64,000 nucleotides of DNA from Streptomyces sp. Q6 (GCF_036967205.1 NZ_CP146022.1:8246001-8310000); one strand, 5' to 3'; numbered from the stretch's first letter, positions 33,588 to 42,660 are shown. Numbers and translations are program-made. Notes: generated by a model from the sequence alone, not told the origin.

Positions 33588-35232
33588 CTACTCGGCCGGT
33601 CCGTCCTGCTCGGCCGGGTCGCCGTCCTTGGCCTTGCGGCCGCGATGGAAGGCGCCGAAGCGGGCGCCCGCGTCACGGGCCGGCTTCGCCTCGGGTTCGG
33701 GGAGGGCGCCGGGCGGCCGCGCTCCTGCTCCGCGGCGGCCATGGTGCGCCCCGGCGGGCGGACCGGGAGCCCGTTCGGCGTGGCGGCGGCGGGCTGCGCC
33801 GGACGCGGCACGGACGGCTCGTCGGCCAGGGCGCGCTCGTGCGTCTCGGTGGGCACGGAGCGCGGGGCGACGACGGGCGACTGCACCGGTTCGCGCTGCT
33901 GGGCGAGGAGCTGGGGCGGCAGCAGGACGACGACGCCGGTCCCGCCGCGGGAGGAGGGCCGGAAGTTCACGTCGATGCGGTACTTGGCGGCGAGCCGGCC
34001 CACGACGGCCAGCCCGAGCCGGGTGCCCTGCAAGGAGGCGAGGTCGGTGACCTGTCCTGACACGGCCTCCTCGGCGCGCCGCATCGCCGCGTCGGCCATC
34101 TTCAGGCCGCTGTCCTCGACGGTCACGACGAGCCCGGCCGAGCGTTCCTCCACGTAGACGTGCACCTCGTCGATGGGCGGCGAGAAGTTCGCCGCGTTGT
34201 CCATCAGCTCGGCCAGCAGATGCATCACGCCTTCGGCCGCGAACCCGGCGATCGCCGCGTTCGTCGCGCAGTGCAGCCGCACCCGCTGGTAGGCGGCGAT
34301 CCGGCCGACGGCTCCGCGCAGCACGCTCTCCATCTCGATCGGCCGGTTCCAGGCGCGGCTGGAGCGGCCGCCCATCAGGAGCGCCAACCGGTCGGTCATC
34401 AGGCCCAGTTGAGAGGTGGAGTGGTCCAGGCGCAGCAGGTCGCCGAAGACCTCCTCGCCGTGCCGCTCCTGCATGCCGCGCAGATCGGCCAGCATGCTGA
34501 CGGACTTCGCCTGGACCCGGCTGAGCGCCTTCGCCGAAGCGGCCTGCGCGGCGGCGCCCCGCCGCTCGCTCAGCGCGAGTTCGCGCAGCAGCGTCTCGGC
34601 GGGCAGCCGCAGCAGAGGGTTGTCCGGCCACTCCAGCTCGGCGAGGACCGTGTCCGCGGACAGGCCCTCGCGCAGCCGCGCCACCGCCAGCGGGAACGTG
34701 GTCGCCGTCAGCCGGTCCAGATCGGCGGCCGCGCGCTCCAGTTCGCCCCGTGCCGCGTCCCGTTCGGCCGCCGCGCTCGCGGCCTGTCGCAGGGATTCCT
34801 CGGTGAGCGCGGTGAACTCGTCGAGGACGCGGCGCAGTTGAGGATCGGACGGCGGTGCGGCCGGGAGGGCCGTGCTGCCCTGCGGGTCCCGCAACCGGCT
34901 GACGACAGCCGGCAGCGTGCGGTTCGCCAGTTCGGACGACTCCGCGCTCTGCTGCGCCAACCGGCCGCGCAGCAGGGCGAGTTCCTCGCGAGAGCGCCGG
35001 GCGTCACCGTGGGCGCGCCCCAGGAGCAGGTACGAGGTCACGACGGAGGCGGCCAGGCACCCCCAGGCGACCAGGGCCGTCCACACCGCCCAGGACCGGG
35101 CGGCCTCGGGGCGAGGGCCGCGGCGCCGCCCGCGACGGCGGCCGCCACCACGAGCACGGCGAGCGCCACGCCGAGGCCGGTGCGTCCCGCTCCGGCGGTC
35201 GCGTGCGGGCGGGGAGGAGCAGGCACTGACAT
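33588..35232 (-). pseudogene. Conservon CvnA: histidine-kinase-like sensor, frameshifted at both ends
   Basis: The repaired protein is about 547 residues. It has an N-terminal membrane helix (LGVALAVLVVAAAVAGGAAAL), a second helix (VWTALVAWGCLAASVVTSYLL), a long coiled coil, and a HATPase domain (LLAELMDNAANFSPP, VEDSGLKMADAAM, GTRLGLAVVGRLAAKY). The first break is at G4 35108-35111, where one more base reads LAPEAARSWAVWTALV. The second is at G3 33711-33713, after which the C-terminus reads PEPEAKPARDAGARFGAF and ends at 33588. An uninterrupted frame covers 33545-35086 if neither is repaired. Both are one-base losses and probably sequencing errors. It is the membrane sensor of the conservon. 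Confidence 0.82.
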
Positions 35233-35568
35233 TCCGCGGGTCCCTCGGTCCTTGAGTGCGGGGTCGATGAGCCGGCCGGTCACGCCGACTGCGGATCCGG
35301 GCAGCGGGCGCCGAACAGGACGCTGATCTTCCGGACCGTACGGGAGTTCATGCTAGCCATGCCGCGCGACGGGACGGCCGGACAAGCCGGGCAGACCGCC
35401 CCACCGGCGACTTCGTCGTGAACTCGCCGCTCCCGTAAGCACTCGTGATATCGAACGGTTGAACGCAGAAGGCCGAGGTCCGCACGGCGGAAGCGCACGT
35501 ACGAGCCCGGTCGGCACGCCGATCCCGGCCTCCCGGGCTCCGCTCGACTCGTCACTGAGCGACATGTT

Positions 35569-35586
35569 TCGGCCAACGTTGGCCGA
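35569..35586. promoter_or_regulatory. 18-bp perfect palindrome
   Basis: TCGGCCAACGTTGGCCGA is a perfect 18-bp palindrome with an AACGTT core, 337 bases upstream of the conservon start. It looks like an operator for a LacI- or TetR-type regulator; the target is unknown. Confidence 0.55.
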
Positions 35587-35735
35587 CCGGCGGCGCACGC
35601 CGTGAGCCGATGTTCCCCGTGCGGGAACACCGACGCGCACCTGCTTCAGAACTCGCATGCATGCGACCGCCGATCCCGGGCACCAGCAGAGAGAGACAGC
35701 TCAAGCAGCCCACCCCCCCGGGCGCTCGAGCCTGT

Positions 35736-35778
35736 GGCCCCGTCGCTTCCTCTCCCCCCCCTGTGGAGCGACGGGGCC
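35736..35778. terminator. Terminator hairpin after the ROK gene
   Basis: GGCCCCGTCGCT (35736-35747) and AGCGACGGGGCC (35767-35778) form a 12-bp perfect stem around a 19-base C-rich loop. On the + strand it is followed by TTGTCGTTG. It can end the ROK transcript arriving on the minus strand and any rightward RNA from the intergenic region. Confidence 0.7.
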
Positions 35779-35813
35779 TTGTCGTTGCCCCCCCCCGGAT
35801 CCGGGACGGTGGC

Positions 35814-36959
35814 TCAGACCCCCAGCACCAGGACCCTGATCGCGAGCACGGCCGCTCCGCGCGCCCAGGCGTGGAAGTCGCTGGGCAGGGTGTCGAGCAC
35901 GACGGGCTCGTCGTCCGGGTGGCGGCGCGCGCGGACCGCCGCGTGCACCGTGTCCCCTGCCACGTCCATCAGGCCCACCCCCTCACCGGCCAGCAGGATC
36001 TTCTGCGGCAGCGCCAGGTCGGCGATCTGGGCCACCATGAGGCCGAGGGCGCGCGCCGCCTCGCCGACCACCCGGGACGCCGCCGGGTCGCCCTCCGCCG
36101 CCGCGGTGAGGACCTGCGCGTACGTCATGGGCCGCCCGGTCGCCGCCCGCACCTGGTAGAGGATGCTGGGGATGGTCAACAGGGCGGCGGCGCTGCCGCG
36201 TTCACCCTCGGGGGTCAGCGGACCGCCCGGGTCCACGATCCAGCGCCGGCCGATGCCGCCCCCGGTCTCCCGCGTCCGCACCGGACGGCCGCCGGTGACG
36301 AGCGTGTAGCCGATGCCCGCGCCGATCGTCAGGAGCGCGAACCGGTCGAGGCCGCGGCCCGCGCCGGACCACGCCTCGGCTTCCGCCAGCGCCGTCACGT
36401 CGTTGTCCACGACCACCGGCAGCCCCGTCCGCTCGCCCACGAGAGCGGCCAGAGGCACCCCGGTCCAGCCCAGGAACGTGTTGTCGACGACGACACCGCC
36501 CTCGCGCACCGGTCCCGCCACCCCGACCCCGACCCCCGCGAGCCGCGCGAACTCCCGCCCGAACTCCGCTACCAGCTGAGTCAGTTGCTCCACGACGCGC
36601 TCGGGGGCGGGGGAGTCCAACGGCACCTCCCGTCGCGCCACGACCTCGCTGCGCAGCGTCGTCACGACCCCGTACACCGTGTCACCCGTGACCTTGAACC
36701 CGGCGAAGTGCCGTGACTCCGCGACCACGTCGAGCGGCAGCGACGGCCTGCCCTGCCGGGACCCGGCCGCCGCGGTCTCCTCGACGAGCACCCCCGCGGC
36801 GATCAACGGCTTGGTCAGCCGGGTGAGACTCCCCGCCGACAACCCGATCCGCCGGGCCAACTCGCTGCGGGACAGCGGGCCATGACGGAGCACCTCGATC
36901 ACCACGGCCCGCTCACCGGGGGTCAGGGCCGGCCAACTCGCCGCGTCACGTGCGCTCAT
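35814..36959 (-). CDS. ROK family transcriptional regulator
   Basis: A 381-residue regulator. The N-terminal winged helix (about 18-80, SRSELARRIGLSAGSLTRLTKPLIAAGVL) binds DNA. The rest is a ROK/actin-like sugar-kinase fold with VDNDVTALAEAEAW and LLTIGAGIGYTLV. The zinc motif CxCGxxGC usual in ROK repressors is absent; this stretch reads VDPGGPLTPEGERG. Sugar kinase activity is doubtful and it probably senses a sugar as a repressor. It is divergent from a Gfo/Idh/MocA oxidoreductase across 159 bases, its likely target. Confidence 0.9.
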   Translation of the reverse strand: MSARDAASWPALTPGERAVVIEVLRHGPLSRSELARRIGLSAGSLTRLTKPLIAAGVLVEETAAAGSRQGRPSLPLDVVAESRHFAGFKVTGDTVYGVVTTLRSEVVARREVPLDSPAPERVVEQLTQLVAEFGREFARLAGVGVGVAGPVREGGVVVDNTFLGWTGVPLAALVGERTGLPVVVDNDVTALAEAEAWSGAGRGLDRFALLTIGAGIGYTLVTGGRPVRTRETGGGIGRRWIVDPGGPLTPEGERGSAAALLTIPSILYQVRAATGRPMTYAQVLTAAAEGDPAASRVVGEAARALGLMVAQIADLALPQKILLAGEGVGLMDVAGDTVHAAVRARRHPDDEPVVLDTLPSDFHAWARGAAVLAIRVLVLGV

Positions 36960-37082
36960 GTCGACGAGGATTGTTCCGCGACGAAAGCAACGTCAAGAGG
37001 GGAACGGGTAGTTCACGGCCGCGAGCCCTCTCGTGCGGCCCTCTTGACGGAGACTTCCTTCCGGGCCAAAAGTAAATCCGGT

Positions 37083-37102
37083 CGGAACCAATCGGAACCA
37101 AT
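37083..37102. repeat. Perfect 10-bp direct repeat before the oxidoreductase
   Basis: CGGAACCAAT occurs twice head to tail, 17 bases before the GTG start at 37119 and next to the probable ribosome site (GAAGGG). In the divergent promoter region of a ROK regulator this is a candidate operator, but a chance duplication is possible. Confidence 0.55.
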
Positions 37103-37118
37103 CTGAAGGGATCCGCCC

Positions 37119-38321
37119 GTGACGTTCTCCCTCGGCATCGTCGGCGCAGGACAGTTCGCCGGCCAGTTCGCGAAGCTCTTCCGGGCCCACCCCGGCGTCG
37201 GCGTCGTCTACGCGACCGACCTGATCCCCGACCGGGCCCGCGACCTGGTCGCCGCAGAACGGCTGACCGCGACCTTCGACTCGTACGACGCCATGCTGAG
37301 CTCCCCGGACGTCGACGCCGTGGCGATCTTCACCCAGCGCTGGACCCACGGCCCGCTCGTCGTGCGGGCCCTGCGCGCGGGCAAGCACGTCTATTCCGCC
37401 GTCCCGATGGCGATCACCGAGGAGGAGATCGCGGCGATCATCGACGCCGTACGGGAGACCGGACTGACGTACATGATGGGCGAGACCAGTCAGTACAACC
37501 CGGCGACCGTGCACGCCCGCGACCAGATCGCCGCCGGCGCCTTCGGGCGCCTCTTCTACGCCGAGGGCGACTACGTCCACGACATGGACCTCGGCTTCTA
37601 CGATGCCTACCGCTACAGCGGTGGCGCCGACTGGAAGGCCACCGCCAGCTACCCGCCGCTGCTCTACCCCACGCACTCGGTGGGCGGTGTGCTCGGCGCC
37701 TGGGACACCCACGCGGTCAGCGTCTCCGCGATCGGGGTGCCCGACGAGCGCGGCGACGGCGTCTTCGACAAGGACGTCAGCCGGTTCGGCAACGACCTGT
37801 CGAACGCCACGGCGCTCTTCGAGGTCGCGGGCGGCGGCTCGTTCCGCACGAACGAGTTCCGCCGCGTCGGCTACCCGTCCCACATCCGCGAATCCAGGTT
37901 CCGCTTCTTCGGTACCGACGCCAGCATGGAACAGCTCGCCACGGTCAGCTTCTGGCAGGACAAGAAGGGGGTCACGGACATCAGCGAACTCCTGCGGCCC
38001 AGGCCCACCCTGGCGCCCGACGACCCCTCCCTGGAGAACATCGCGCCCGCGCTGCGCGCCGCCTTCACCTCGGGCTCCGCCCCCGTCCACGACCGGGCCC
38101 GGCTGCCCCGCGTCTTCGACCACCTGCCGAACGGGCACGAGGGCAGCCACCACTTCCTCGTCGACGACTTCGTCACCGCCGTCACCACGGGTACCCCCGC
38201 GCCGGTCGACGCCTGGGTCGCCGCCCGCTACACGCTGCCCGGCATCGTCGCCCACCGCTCGGCCCTGCGCGACGGCGAGCGGCTCCCGATCCCCGACTTC
38301 GGGAGCGCGCCGACCGGCTAA
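37119..38321 (+). CDS. Gfo/Idh/MocA family oxidoreductase
   Basis: A 400-residue NAD(P)-dependent sugar or inositol-type dehydrogenase. The N-terminal Rossmann motif is GIVGAGQFAGQFAKLF (GxGxxA-like, about 5-20), DVDAVAIFTQRWTHGPLVVRALRAGKHVYSAVPMA is the usual strand-loop, and the C-terminal alpha/beta domain follows. The usual EKP motif reads SAVPMA, so the typical catalytic Lys is replaced. The substrate is unknown; it is probably a carbohydrate under control of the divergent ROK regulator. The start is GTG. The stop overlaps the zinc-ribbon gene on the other strand by 4 bases. Confidence 0.9.
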   Translation: MTFSLGIVGAGQFAGQFAKLFRAHPGVGVVYATDLIPDRARDLVAAERLTATFDSYDAMLSSPDVDAVAIFTQRWTHGPLVVRALRAGKHVYSAVPMAITEEEIAAIIDAVRETGLTYMMGETSQYNPATVHARDQIAAGAFGRLFYAEGDYVHDMDLGFYDAYRYSGGADWKATASYPPLLYPTHSVGGVLGAWDTHAVSVSAIGVPDERGDGVFDKDVSRFGNDLSNATALFEVAGGGSFRTNEFRRVGYPSHIRESRFRFFGTDASMEQLATVSFWQDKKGVTDISELLRPRPTLAPDDPSLENIAPALRAAFTSGSAPVHDRARLPRVFDHLPNGHEGSHHFLVDDFVTAVTTGTPAPVDAWVAARYTLPGIVAHRSALRDGERLPIPDFGSAPTG

Positions 38322-38596
38322 CCCTGCGGGAAGTGCTGCCGCGCCGCGTCACCCCGCGGCGCGGCGGCCTGCGCGAGCAGACCGTCCGCCTGCTCCCTGG
38401 GCAGCTTCTGCTCGGTGCCGCAGAAGGTGCACTGCGTACGGAACTTCGTGGAGACCGGGAACAGCGGCACGAAGAACAGCGTGAACTTCGTGACGTACTT
38501 GCGCAGCGTGTGCGCGGCCGGATTGCCGCAGCCGCCGCACACGAGTGTGAGTATCGCGAGCTGATACACGTAACCCCGCGTACCGAAGATGATCAT
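38318..38596 (-). CDS. Zinc-ribbon domain protein
   Basis: A 92-residue protein. Two CxxC knuckles, CGGCGN (about 20-25) and CTFCGTEQ (about 55-62), flank a hydrophobic segment (TKFTLFFVPLFPVSTKFR). This is the layout of small Streptomyces zinc-ribbon proteins (zf-15 type) of unknown function. ATG 38596 opens MIIFGTRGYVYQLA, the conserved start of that family; further upstream codons are not conserved-looking. Confidence 0.83.
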   Translation of the reverse strand: MIIFGTRGYVYQLAILTLVCGGCGNPAAHTLRKYVTKFTLFFVPLFPVSTKFRTQCTFCGTEQKLPREQADGLLAQAAAPRGDAARQHFPQG

Positions 38597-38673
38597 CGAT
38601 GGTCCCTCCCGGTCGAGGGCCATCGCCGAGCGTACGTGGCCCGTGGCCATCGTAGACAGCGGCCGTGCCGCCC

Positions 38674-38800
38674 TCACAGGCCGTATCTGCGGGTGGTGTG
38701 CTCCTCCTGCGCGAGCCGGCGCAGCGCCAGCAGGACCGGTTCGAACAGGACGGCCGACGCCACCGCGGCCTCGGCCTTCTCCGCGTCCTCCTGGAAAGTG
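38674..38800 (-). pseudogene. C-terminal remnant of an unidentified protein
   Basis: The last 40 or so codons before the stop at 38674 read EDAEKAEAAVASAVLFEPVL, then LALRRLAQEEHTTRRYGL, a natural-looking amphipathic C-terminus. Upstream (to the right) the frame becomes arginine-rich antisense of the DUF4188 remnant, so the body of the gene is missing. Family not recognised. Confidence 0.5.
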
Positions 38801-39068
38801 CTACGTCGTCCAGTACTGGGAGTCCAAGGAGAAGCTCCTCGCGTACGCCGCCCGCCCCGACGCGCCGCACCGGCCCTGGTGGGCCCGGATGAACCGGTAC
38901 GCCCGCGAGAGCCGCGGCCATGTCGGCCTCTGGCACGAGACGTACATCGTGTCCGCGGGGTCGTACGAGACCATCTACGAGGACATGCCGCCGCACGGCC
39001 TGGGCAGGGCCCACGCGGTGCGCCCGTTGCAACGCGGTGTGCAAGCGCAGGACCGCCTGGAGGTCTGA
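38801..39068 (+). pseudogene. C-terminal half of a DUF4188 (monooxygenase-like) protein
   Basis: From about 38801 the frame reads CYVVQYWESKEKLLAYAARP, then HRPWWARMNRYARESRGHVG and LWHETYIVSAGSYETIYEDM, matching the C-terminal half of DUF4188 proteins (dimeric alpha/beta-barrel-like). The expected N-terminal half (about 60-70 residues) is absent; the frame to the left is non-coding and antisense to another remnant. The gene was therefore truncated by a deletion whose joint lies near 38795-38803. Confidence 0.68.
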
Positions 39069-39169
39069 TCCGGTCACGTTCCGGAACGGTCCGGCTACCG
39101 GGCGTCGCGAGACGGTCGCTGTGGCGGGCCGAATCGGCATTCGGGGCTTCGTGATGAAAGGATTGCGGC

Positions 39170-39661
39170 ATGGCAATCAAGACCTACTTCGACATCACGA
39201 TCAACGACGAGCCCGCTGGGCGGATCACGTTCGACCTCTTCGACGACGTCGTCCCGAAGACCGCGGAGAACTTCCGCGCGCTGTGCACCGGTGAGAAGGG
39301 CTTCGGCTACGCCGGCTCCTCCTTCCACCGCGTCATCCCGGACTTCATGCTCCAGGGCGGCGACTTCACCGCCGGCAACGGCACGGGCGGCAAGAGCATC
39401 TACGGCGAGAAGTTCGCCGACGAGAACTTCCAGCTCAAGCACACCAAGCCGGGTCAGCTCTCGATGGCCAACGCCGGCCCGAACACCAACGGCTCGCAGT
39501 TCTTCATCACCACCATCGTCACCGACTGGCTGGACGGCAAGCACGTCGTCTTCGGCGAGGTCGCGGACGGCATGGACCTCGTCAAGAAGATCGAGGCCCT
39601 CGGTTCGCGCAGCGGCGCGACCTCCGCGAAGATCACGATCGCCGAGTCCGGCCAGCTCTGA
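39170..39661 (+). CDS. Peptidyl-prolyl cis-trans isomerase (cyclophilin)
   Basis: A 163-residue cytoplasmic cyclophilin catalysing proline isomerisation. Family residues are all visible: [16 protein letters not shown] (active-site Arg and Phe, about 44-59), [11 protein letters not shown] (about 100-110) and [12 protein letters not shown] (about 119-130). No signal peptide. GAAAGG precedes the ATG by 10 bases. A strong terminator follows, so it is monocistronic. Confidence 0.96.
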   Translation: MAIKTYFDITINDEPAGRITFDLFDDVVPKTAENFRALCTGEKGFGYAGSSFHRVIPDFMLQGGDFTAGNGTGGKSIYGEKFADENFQLKHTKPGQLSMANAGPNTNGSQFFITTIVTDWLDGKHVVFGEVADGMDLVKKIEALGSRSGATSAKITIAESGQL

Positions 39662-39685
39662 TCCGACGCATCTGACGCACGGCAC

Positions 39686-39721
39686 GGAGCCGGGCCCGCC
39701 ACCACGGCGGGACCCGGCTCC
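39686..39721 (+). terminator. Terminator after the cyclophilin gene
   Basis: GGAGCCGGGCCCGCC (39686-39700) pairs with GGCGGGACCCGGCTCC (39706-39721) apart from one bulge, leaving a 5-base loop. It begins 24 bases after the stop codon of the cyclophilin gene. Confidence 0.75.
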
Positions 39722-39834
39722 CTGCATGTGCGCCGCGTACGCCGACTCCAACTCCACCGCGCCGCCCCCGGGTTAAGGTCTCGGTCACCGGACCAGTGAT
39801 CCAACTCACCGTTCCCTCAACCCGGGAGGCACCC

Positions 39835-41163
39835 GTGCGCCTGCGCACCGTACCCACGCTGCTCCTGTCCGCCGCCCTCACGGCCGGAGCCCTCGCCGCC
39901 ACCGCGGCACCGGCCACCGCCGCGACCACCGCCCAGGCGTCCTTCGAGGACCAGCTGCGCGCGATACCCGGCGTCACCGTCACCGGCGTCAGCGACAAGG
40001 AGGGCCACCCCCTCTACGCGCTGTCGATCACCCAGCCCATCGACCACACCGACCCCGCACTCGGCACGTTCCAGCAGCGGTTCACGCTCTGGCACAAGTC
40101 GACGGCGAAGCCGGTCGTCGTCTACACCGGCGGCTACGGACTGTCCTCCTCGACGCGGGAGCCCACCACGATCCTCGACGCGGGCCAGCTCAGCATCGAG
40201 CACCGCTTCTTCGGCCCCTCCGTCCCCGCCGGCGGCACCCCCTGGGCGAAGATGACCGTCCAGCAGGAGGCGGCCGACGAGCACGCCATCGTGCAGGCCG
40301 TCAGACCGCTCTACGAGAAGTCCTCGAAGTGGCTGGCCACCGGCGGCAGCAAGGGCGGCATGACGGCCACCTACCACTACCGCTTCTACCCGAAGGACTA
40401 CGACGGCGTCGTCGCCTACGTCGCCCCGAACGACGCGAACAACAACGACGACAGCACCTACGAGCGCTTCTTCCGGAACGTCGGCACTAAGGAGTGCCGC
40501 GACGCGCTCGCCGCCGTCCAGCGCGAGATGCTCGTACGCCGCGACACCCTGCTGCCCAAGTTCGAGAAGACCGCGAAGGACGAGGGCTACACCTTCACCC
40601 ACACCCTCGGCACCACCGACCGCGCCTACGAGTTCGCGGTCCTCGACCAGGTGTGGAACTTCTGGCAGTCCGGCACGTACACCGACTGCCCGACCGTCCC
40701 GGACGCCACGACCGTCTCCGACGACGACCTCTACACCTGGTCGCTCGGCCACGGCCTGTCGATCTACGAAGACTCGACGCTCGGCGCCAACAGCAGCGGC
40801 CCGTACTACCGCCAGGCCGCCGCCCAACTCGGCTGGGCCGACCTGAAGTTCAAGAACCTCAAGGGCGTGCGCCACTACCCGGAGATCTACCAGCCGAACT
40901 CGGTGCTCCCCGCCGACATGCGCACCACGTACGACGGCACCGTCATCAAGGGCGTCGACAAGTGGGTGCGCACCGAATCGCAGCGGATGCTGTTCGTCTA
41001 CGGGCAGAACGACCCGTGGAGCGCCGAGCAGTTCACGCCGAGCAAGCGCGACTCGTACAAGTACGTCGTGCCGAACTCCAACCACGGCGCCCGGATCTCC
41101 GCGCTGCCGGCCGACGAGAAGGACGCCGCGACGGCGACCATCAAGCGGTGGGCCGGGCAGTAG
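39835..41163 (+). CDS. Secreted S37-family tripeptidyl/prolyl aminopeptidase (PS-10 type)
   Basis: A 442-residue exported serine peptidase. Residues 1-31 are a signal peptide ending in ATAAT. The mature protein has YTGGYGLSSSTREPTTIL, the nucleophile elbow GGSKGGMTATYHYRFYP (Ser about 169), DANNNDDSTYERF, and a C-terminal catalytic His in SNHGARISALP. These match Streptomyces peptidases that remove tri- or tetrapeptides from exported proteins. GGGAGG lies 8 bases before GTG 39835, so the longer in-frame ATG at 39796 is rejected. Confidence 0.88.
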   Translation: MRLRTVPTLLLSAALTAGALAATAAPATAATTAQASFEDQLRAIPGVTVTGVSDKEGHPLYALSITQPIDHTDPALGTFQQRFTLWHKSTAKPVVVYTGGYGLSSSTREPTTILDAGQLSIEHRFFGPSVPAGGTPWAKMTVQQEAADEHAIVQAVRPLYEKSSKWLATGGSKGGMTATYHYRFYPKDYDGVVAYVAPNDANNNDDSTYERFFRNVGTKECRDALAAVQREMLVRRDTLLPKFEKTAKDEGYTFTHTLGTTDRAYEFAVLDQVWNFWQSGTYTDCPTVPDATTVSDDDLYTWSLGHGLSIYEDSTLGANSSGPYYRQAAAQLGWADLKFKNLKGVRHYPEIYQPNSVLPADMRTTYDGTVIKGVDKWVRTESQRMLFVYGQNDPWSAEQFTPSKRDSYKYVVPNSNHGARISALPADEKDAATATIKRWAGQ

Positions 41164-41184
41164 CCGACGACCGGCGGCCGCGGC

Positions 41185-41949
41185 TCAGCCGAAGCGTTCG
41201 ATGCGGATCCGGTCGACCGGCTGACCGAGCCCGACGAGCAGCTGGGAGGCGTGCTCCGCGAAGGAGTTGGACCCGCAGACGTACGCCTCCCACCGCGGCG
41301 CGCCGTCCGTGAAGCACGGCGCGAGATGGTCCGCGGCCAGCCGCCGGCGCTCGCCCTCACGGGTGAGCACCGGCGTCGTCTCGGCCGCGTACTCCTCGGC
41401 GTAGATCAGGTCCGCGCGGGTGCGCGCCGACACGAACAGGCGCAGGGGTGTGGCCAGGCGCAGACGCCGCTGGTGGCGGAGCATCGACATCAGCGGGACG
41501 ACGCCGGAGCCCGCGCCGATCAGCAGCGCGGGACGGTCGCCGGGCCACGCGAAGAAGCCGCTGTTCGGGCCGCGTACCTCCACCTCGTCACCGACCCGCG
41601 CCACCGTGTGCAGATACCCGGACACCTCGCCGCCCTCGACGTGGTCGAGGGTCAGCTCGATGTGCCCGGAGTCGTCGGGCGCGGAGGCCAGCGAGTAGTG
41701 GCGCTGGGCGGTGTAGCCGTCCTCGGCGGTCAGCCGCAGCATCAGGTGCTGGCCGGGCAGATGCCCCTGCCAGCCGGGCACCGCGAACCGGAACGTGGAC
41801 ACCTGCGGCGTCTCGCGGCGGATCTCGGTGAGCACGGCCCGCTGCCACGTCGTCGCGGTCCGGTTGCTCACGGCGATCCGGCCGGGCACGGCGAACCGGG
41901 TCGGCGGCGTGAAGGGGGCGGCCGTCATGTTCTCGCTCGTCTCAGTCAC
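41185..41949 (-). CDS. Ferredoxin-NADP reductase-like flavoprotein
   Basis: A 254-residue FNR-fold protein. The FAD motif is RHYSLAS (about 83-89), the NADP motif is LIGAGSGVVPLMSMLRH (about 142-158), and the C-terminal YVCGSNSFAEHASQLLVGLG is the usual nicotinamide-side segment. No iron-sulfur domain is fused. It overlaps the upstream molybdopterin oxidoreductase by 8 bases, so it probably passes electrons to or from that enzyme. Confidence 0.92.
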   Translation of the reverse strand: MTETSENMTAAPFTPPTRFAVPGRIAVSNRTATTWQRAVLTEIRRETPQVSTFRFAVPGWQGHLPGQHLMLRLTAEDGYTAQRHYSLASAPDDSGHIELTLDHVEGGEVSGYLHTVARVGDEVEVRGPNSGFFAWPGDRPALLIGAGSGVVPLMSMLRHQRRLRLATPLRLFVSARTRADLIYAEEYAAETTPVLTREGERRRLAADHLAPCFTDGAPRWEAYVCGSNSFAEHASQLLVGLGQPVDRIRIERFG

Positions 41950-42553
41950 CGGCGTAACGCTGCTCTTCCCACGGGTTGCCCCGCGCGTGGTATCCGTTCT
42001 GCTCCCAGAACCCGGGCTCGTCGTGATCGAGCAGGCGCAGCCCCGCCAGCCACTTGGCGCTCTTCCAGAAGTACAGGTGCGGCACCAGCAGGCGGGCCGG
42101 GCCGCCGTGCTCGGCGGGCAGCGGCTCGTCCTCGTACGTGAAGGCGACCCAGGCCTTGCCGCCCGTCACGTCGGCGAGCGGCAGATTCGTCGAGTACCCG
42201 GTGTGCGCGTACGCCACGACGTGGGTCGCCGCGGGATCCGGGCGCACCGCGTCCAGGAACACGTCGAGCGAGACCCCGCCGAAGCGCACCCCGAACTTCG
42301 ACCAGCTCGTCACACAGTGGATGTCGCCCTCGTACGAGGAGGTCGGCAGCGCCCGTACGTCGTCCCAGGTCCAGGTGCGCTCCTCGGCGACGAGCCCGTC
42401 GATCCGCAGCGTCCAGTCGCGCGGTGCGATACGAGGCGTCACCTCGGCGGACAGCACCGGCCAGTCGGTGCCCGCGTCGTACTGGCCGGGCGGCAGCCCG
42501 GGGTTGTGCACGCGAGGGCGGCCGACGAAGCCGCGGGTGGGGTGGCCGGTCAT
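41942..42553 (-). CDS. Sulfite-oxidase-fold molybdopterin-dependent oxidoreductase
   Basis: A 203-residue single-domain Mo enzyme. The region SYEGDIHCVTSWSKFGVRFGGVSLDVFLD carries the Mo-ligand Cys (about 81); PHLYFWKSAKWLAGLRLLD follows near the end, as in YedY/MsrP-like and actinobacterial members. No signal peptide or dimerisation domain. The FNR-type partner gene overlaps its 3' end, indicating a two-component cytoplasmic redox system. Substrate unknown; the family reduces oxidised methionine or other S- and N-oxides. Confidence 0.92.
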   Translation of the reverse strand: MTGHPTRGFVGRPRVHNPGLPPGQYDAGTDWPVLSAEVTPRIAPRDWTLRIDGLVAEERTWTWDDVRALPTSSYEGDIHCVTSWSKFGVRFGGVSLDVFLDAVRPDPAATHVVAYAHTGYSTNLPLADVTGGKAWVAFTYEDEPLPAEHGGPARLLVPHLYFWKSAKWLAGLRLLDHDEPGFWEQNGYHARGNPWEEQRYAGD

Positions 42554-42660
42554 GCGGTGTTCTCCAGGAGCGAGAGGCGGCGCCCTGGTCGAGCGTCGTG
42601 AGCGCGCGGGCGCGCACGGAGAACCATGCCATCCATGACGGATTTCCGCACGTCGCAGCC

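Larger units (their letters stand above)
35233..35813. other. 580-bp intergenic region
   Basis: No credible protein-coding gene occurs here; the open frames are arginine-rich artefacts. It contains the conservon promoter on the minus strand near 35233-35300, an 18-bp palindrome at 35569-35586, C-rich tracts near 35710 and 35752-35761, and a terminator hairpin at 35736-35778. A non-coding RNA transcribed rightward and ending at that hairpin is possible. Confidence 0.55.

Noticed and set aside
35657-35839. 60-codon + strand frame through the C-rich tracts
   Set aside because: It reads through the terminator hairpin and homopolymer C runs and has no ribosome site or recognisable motif.
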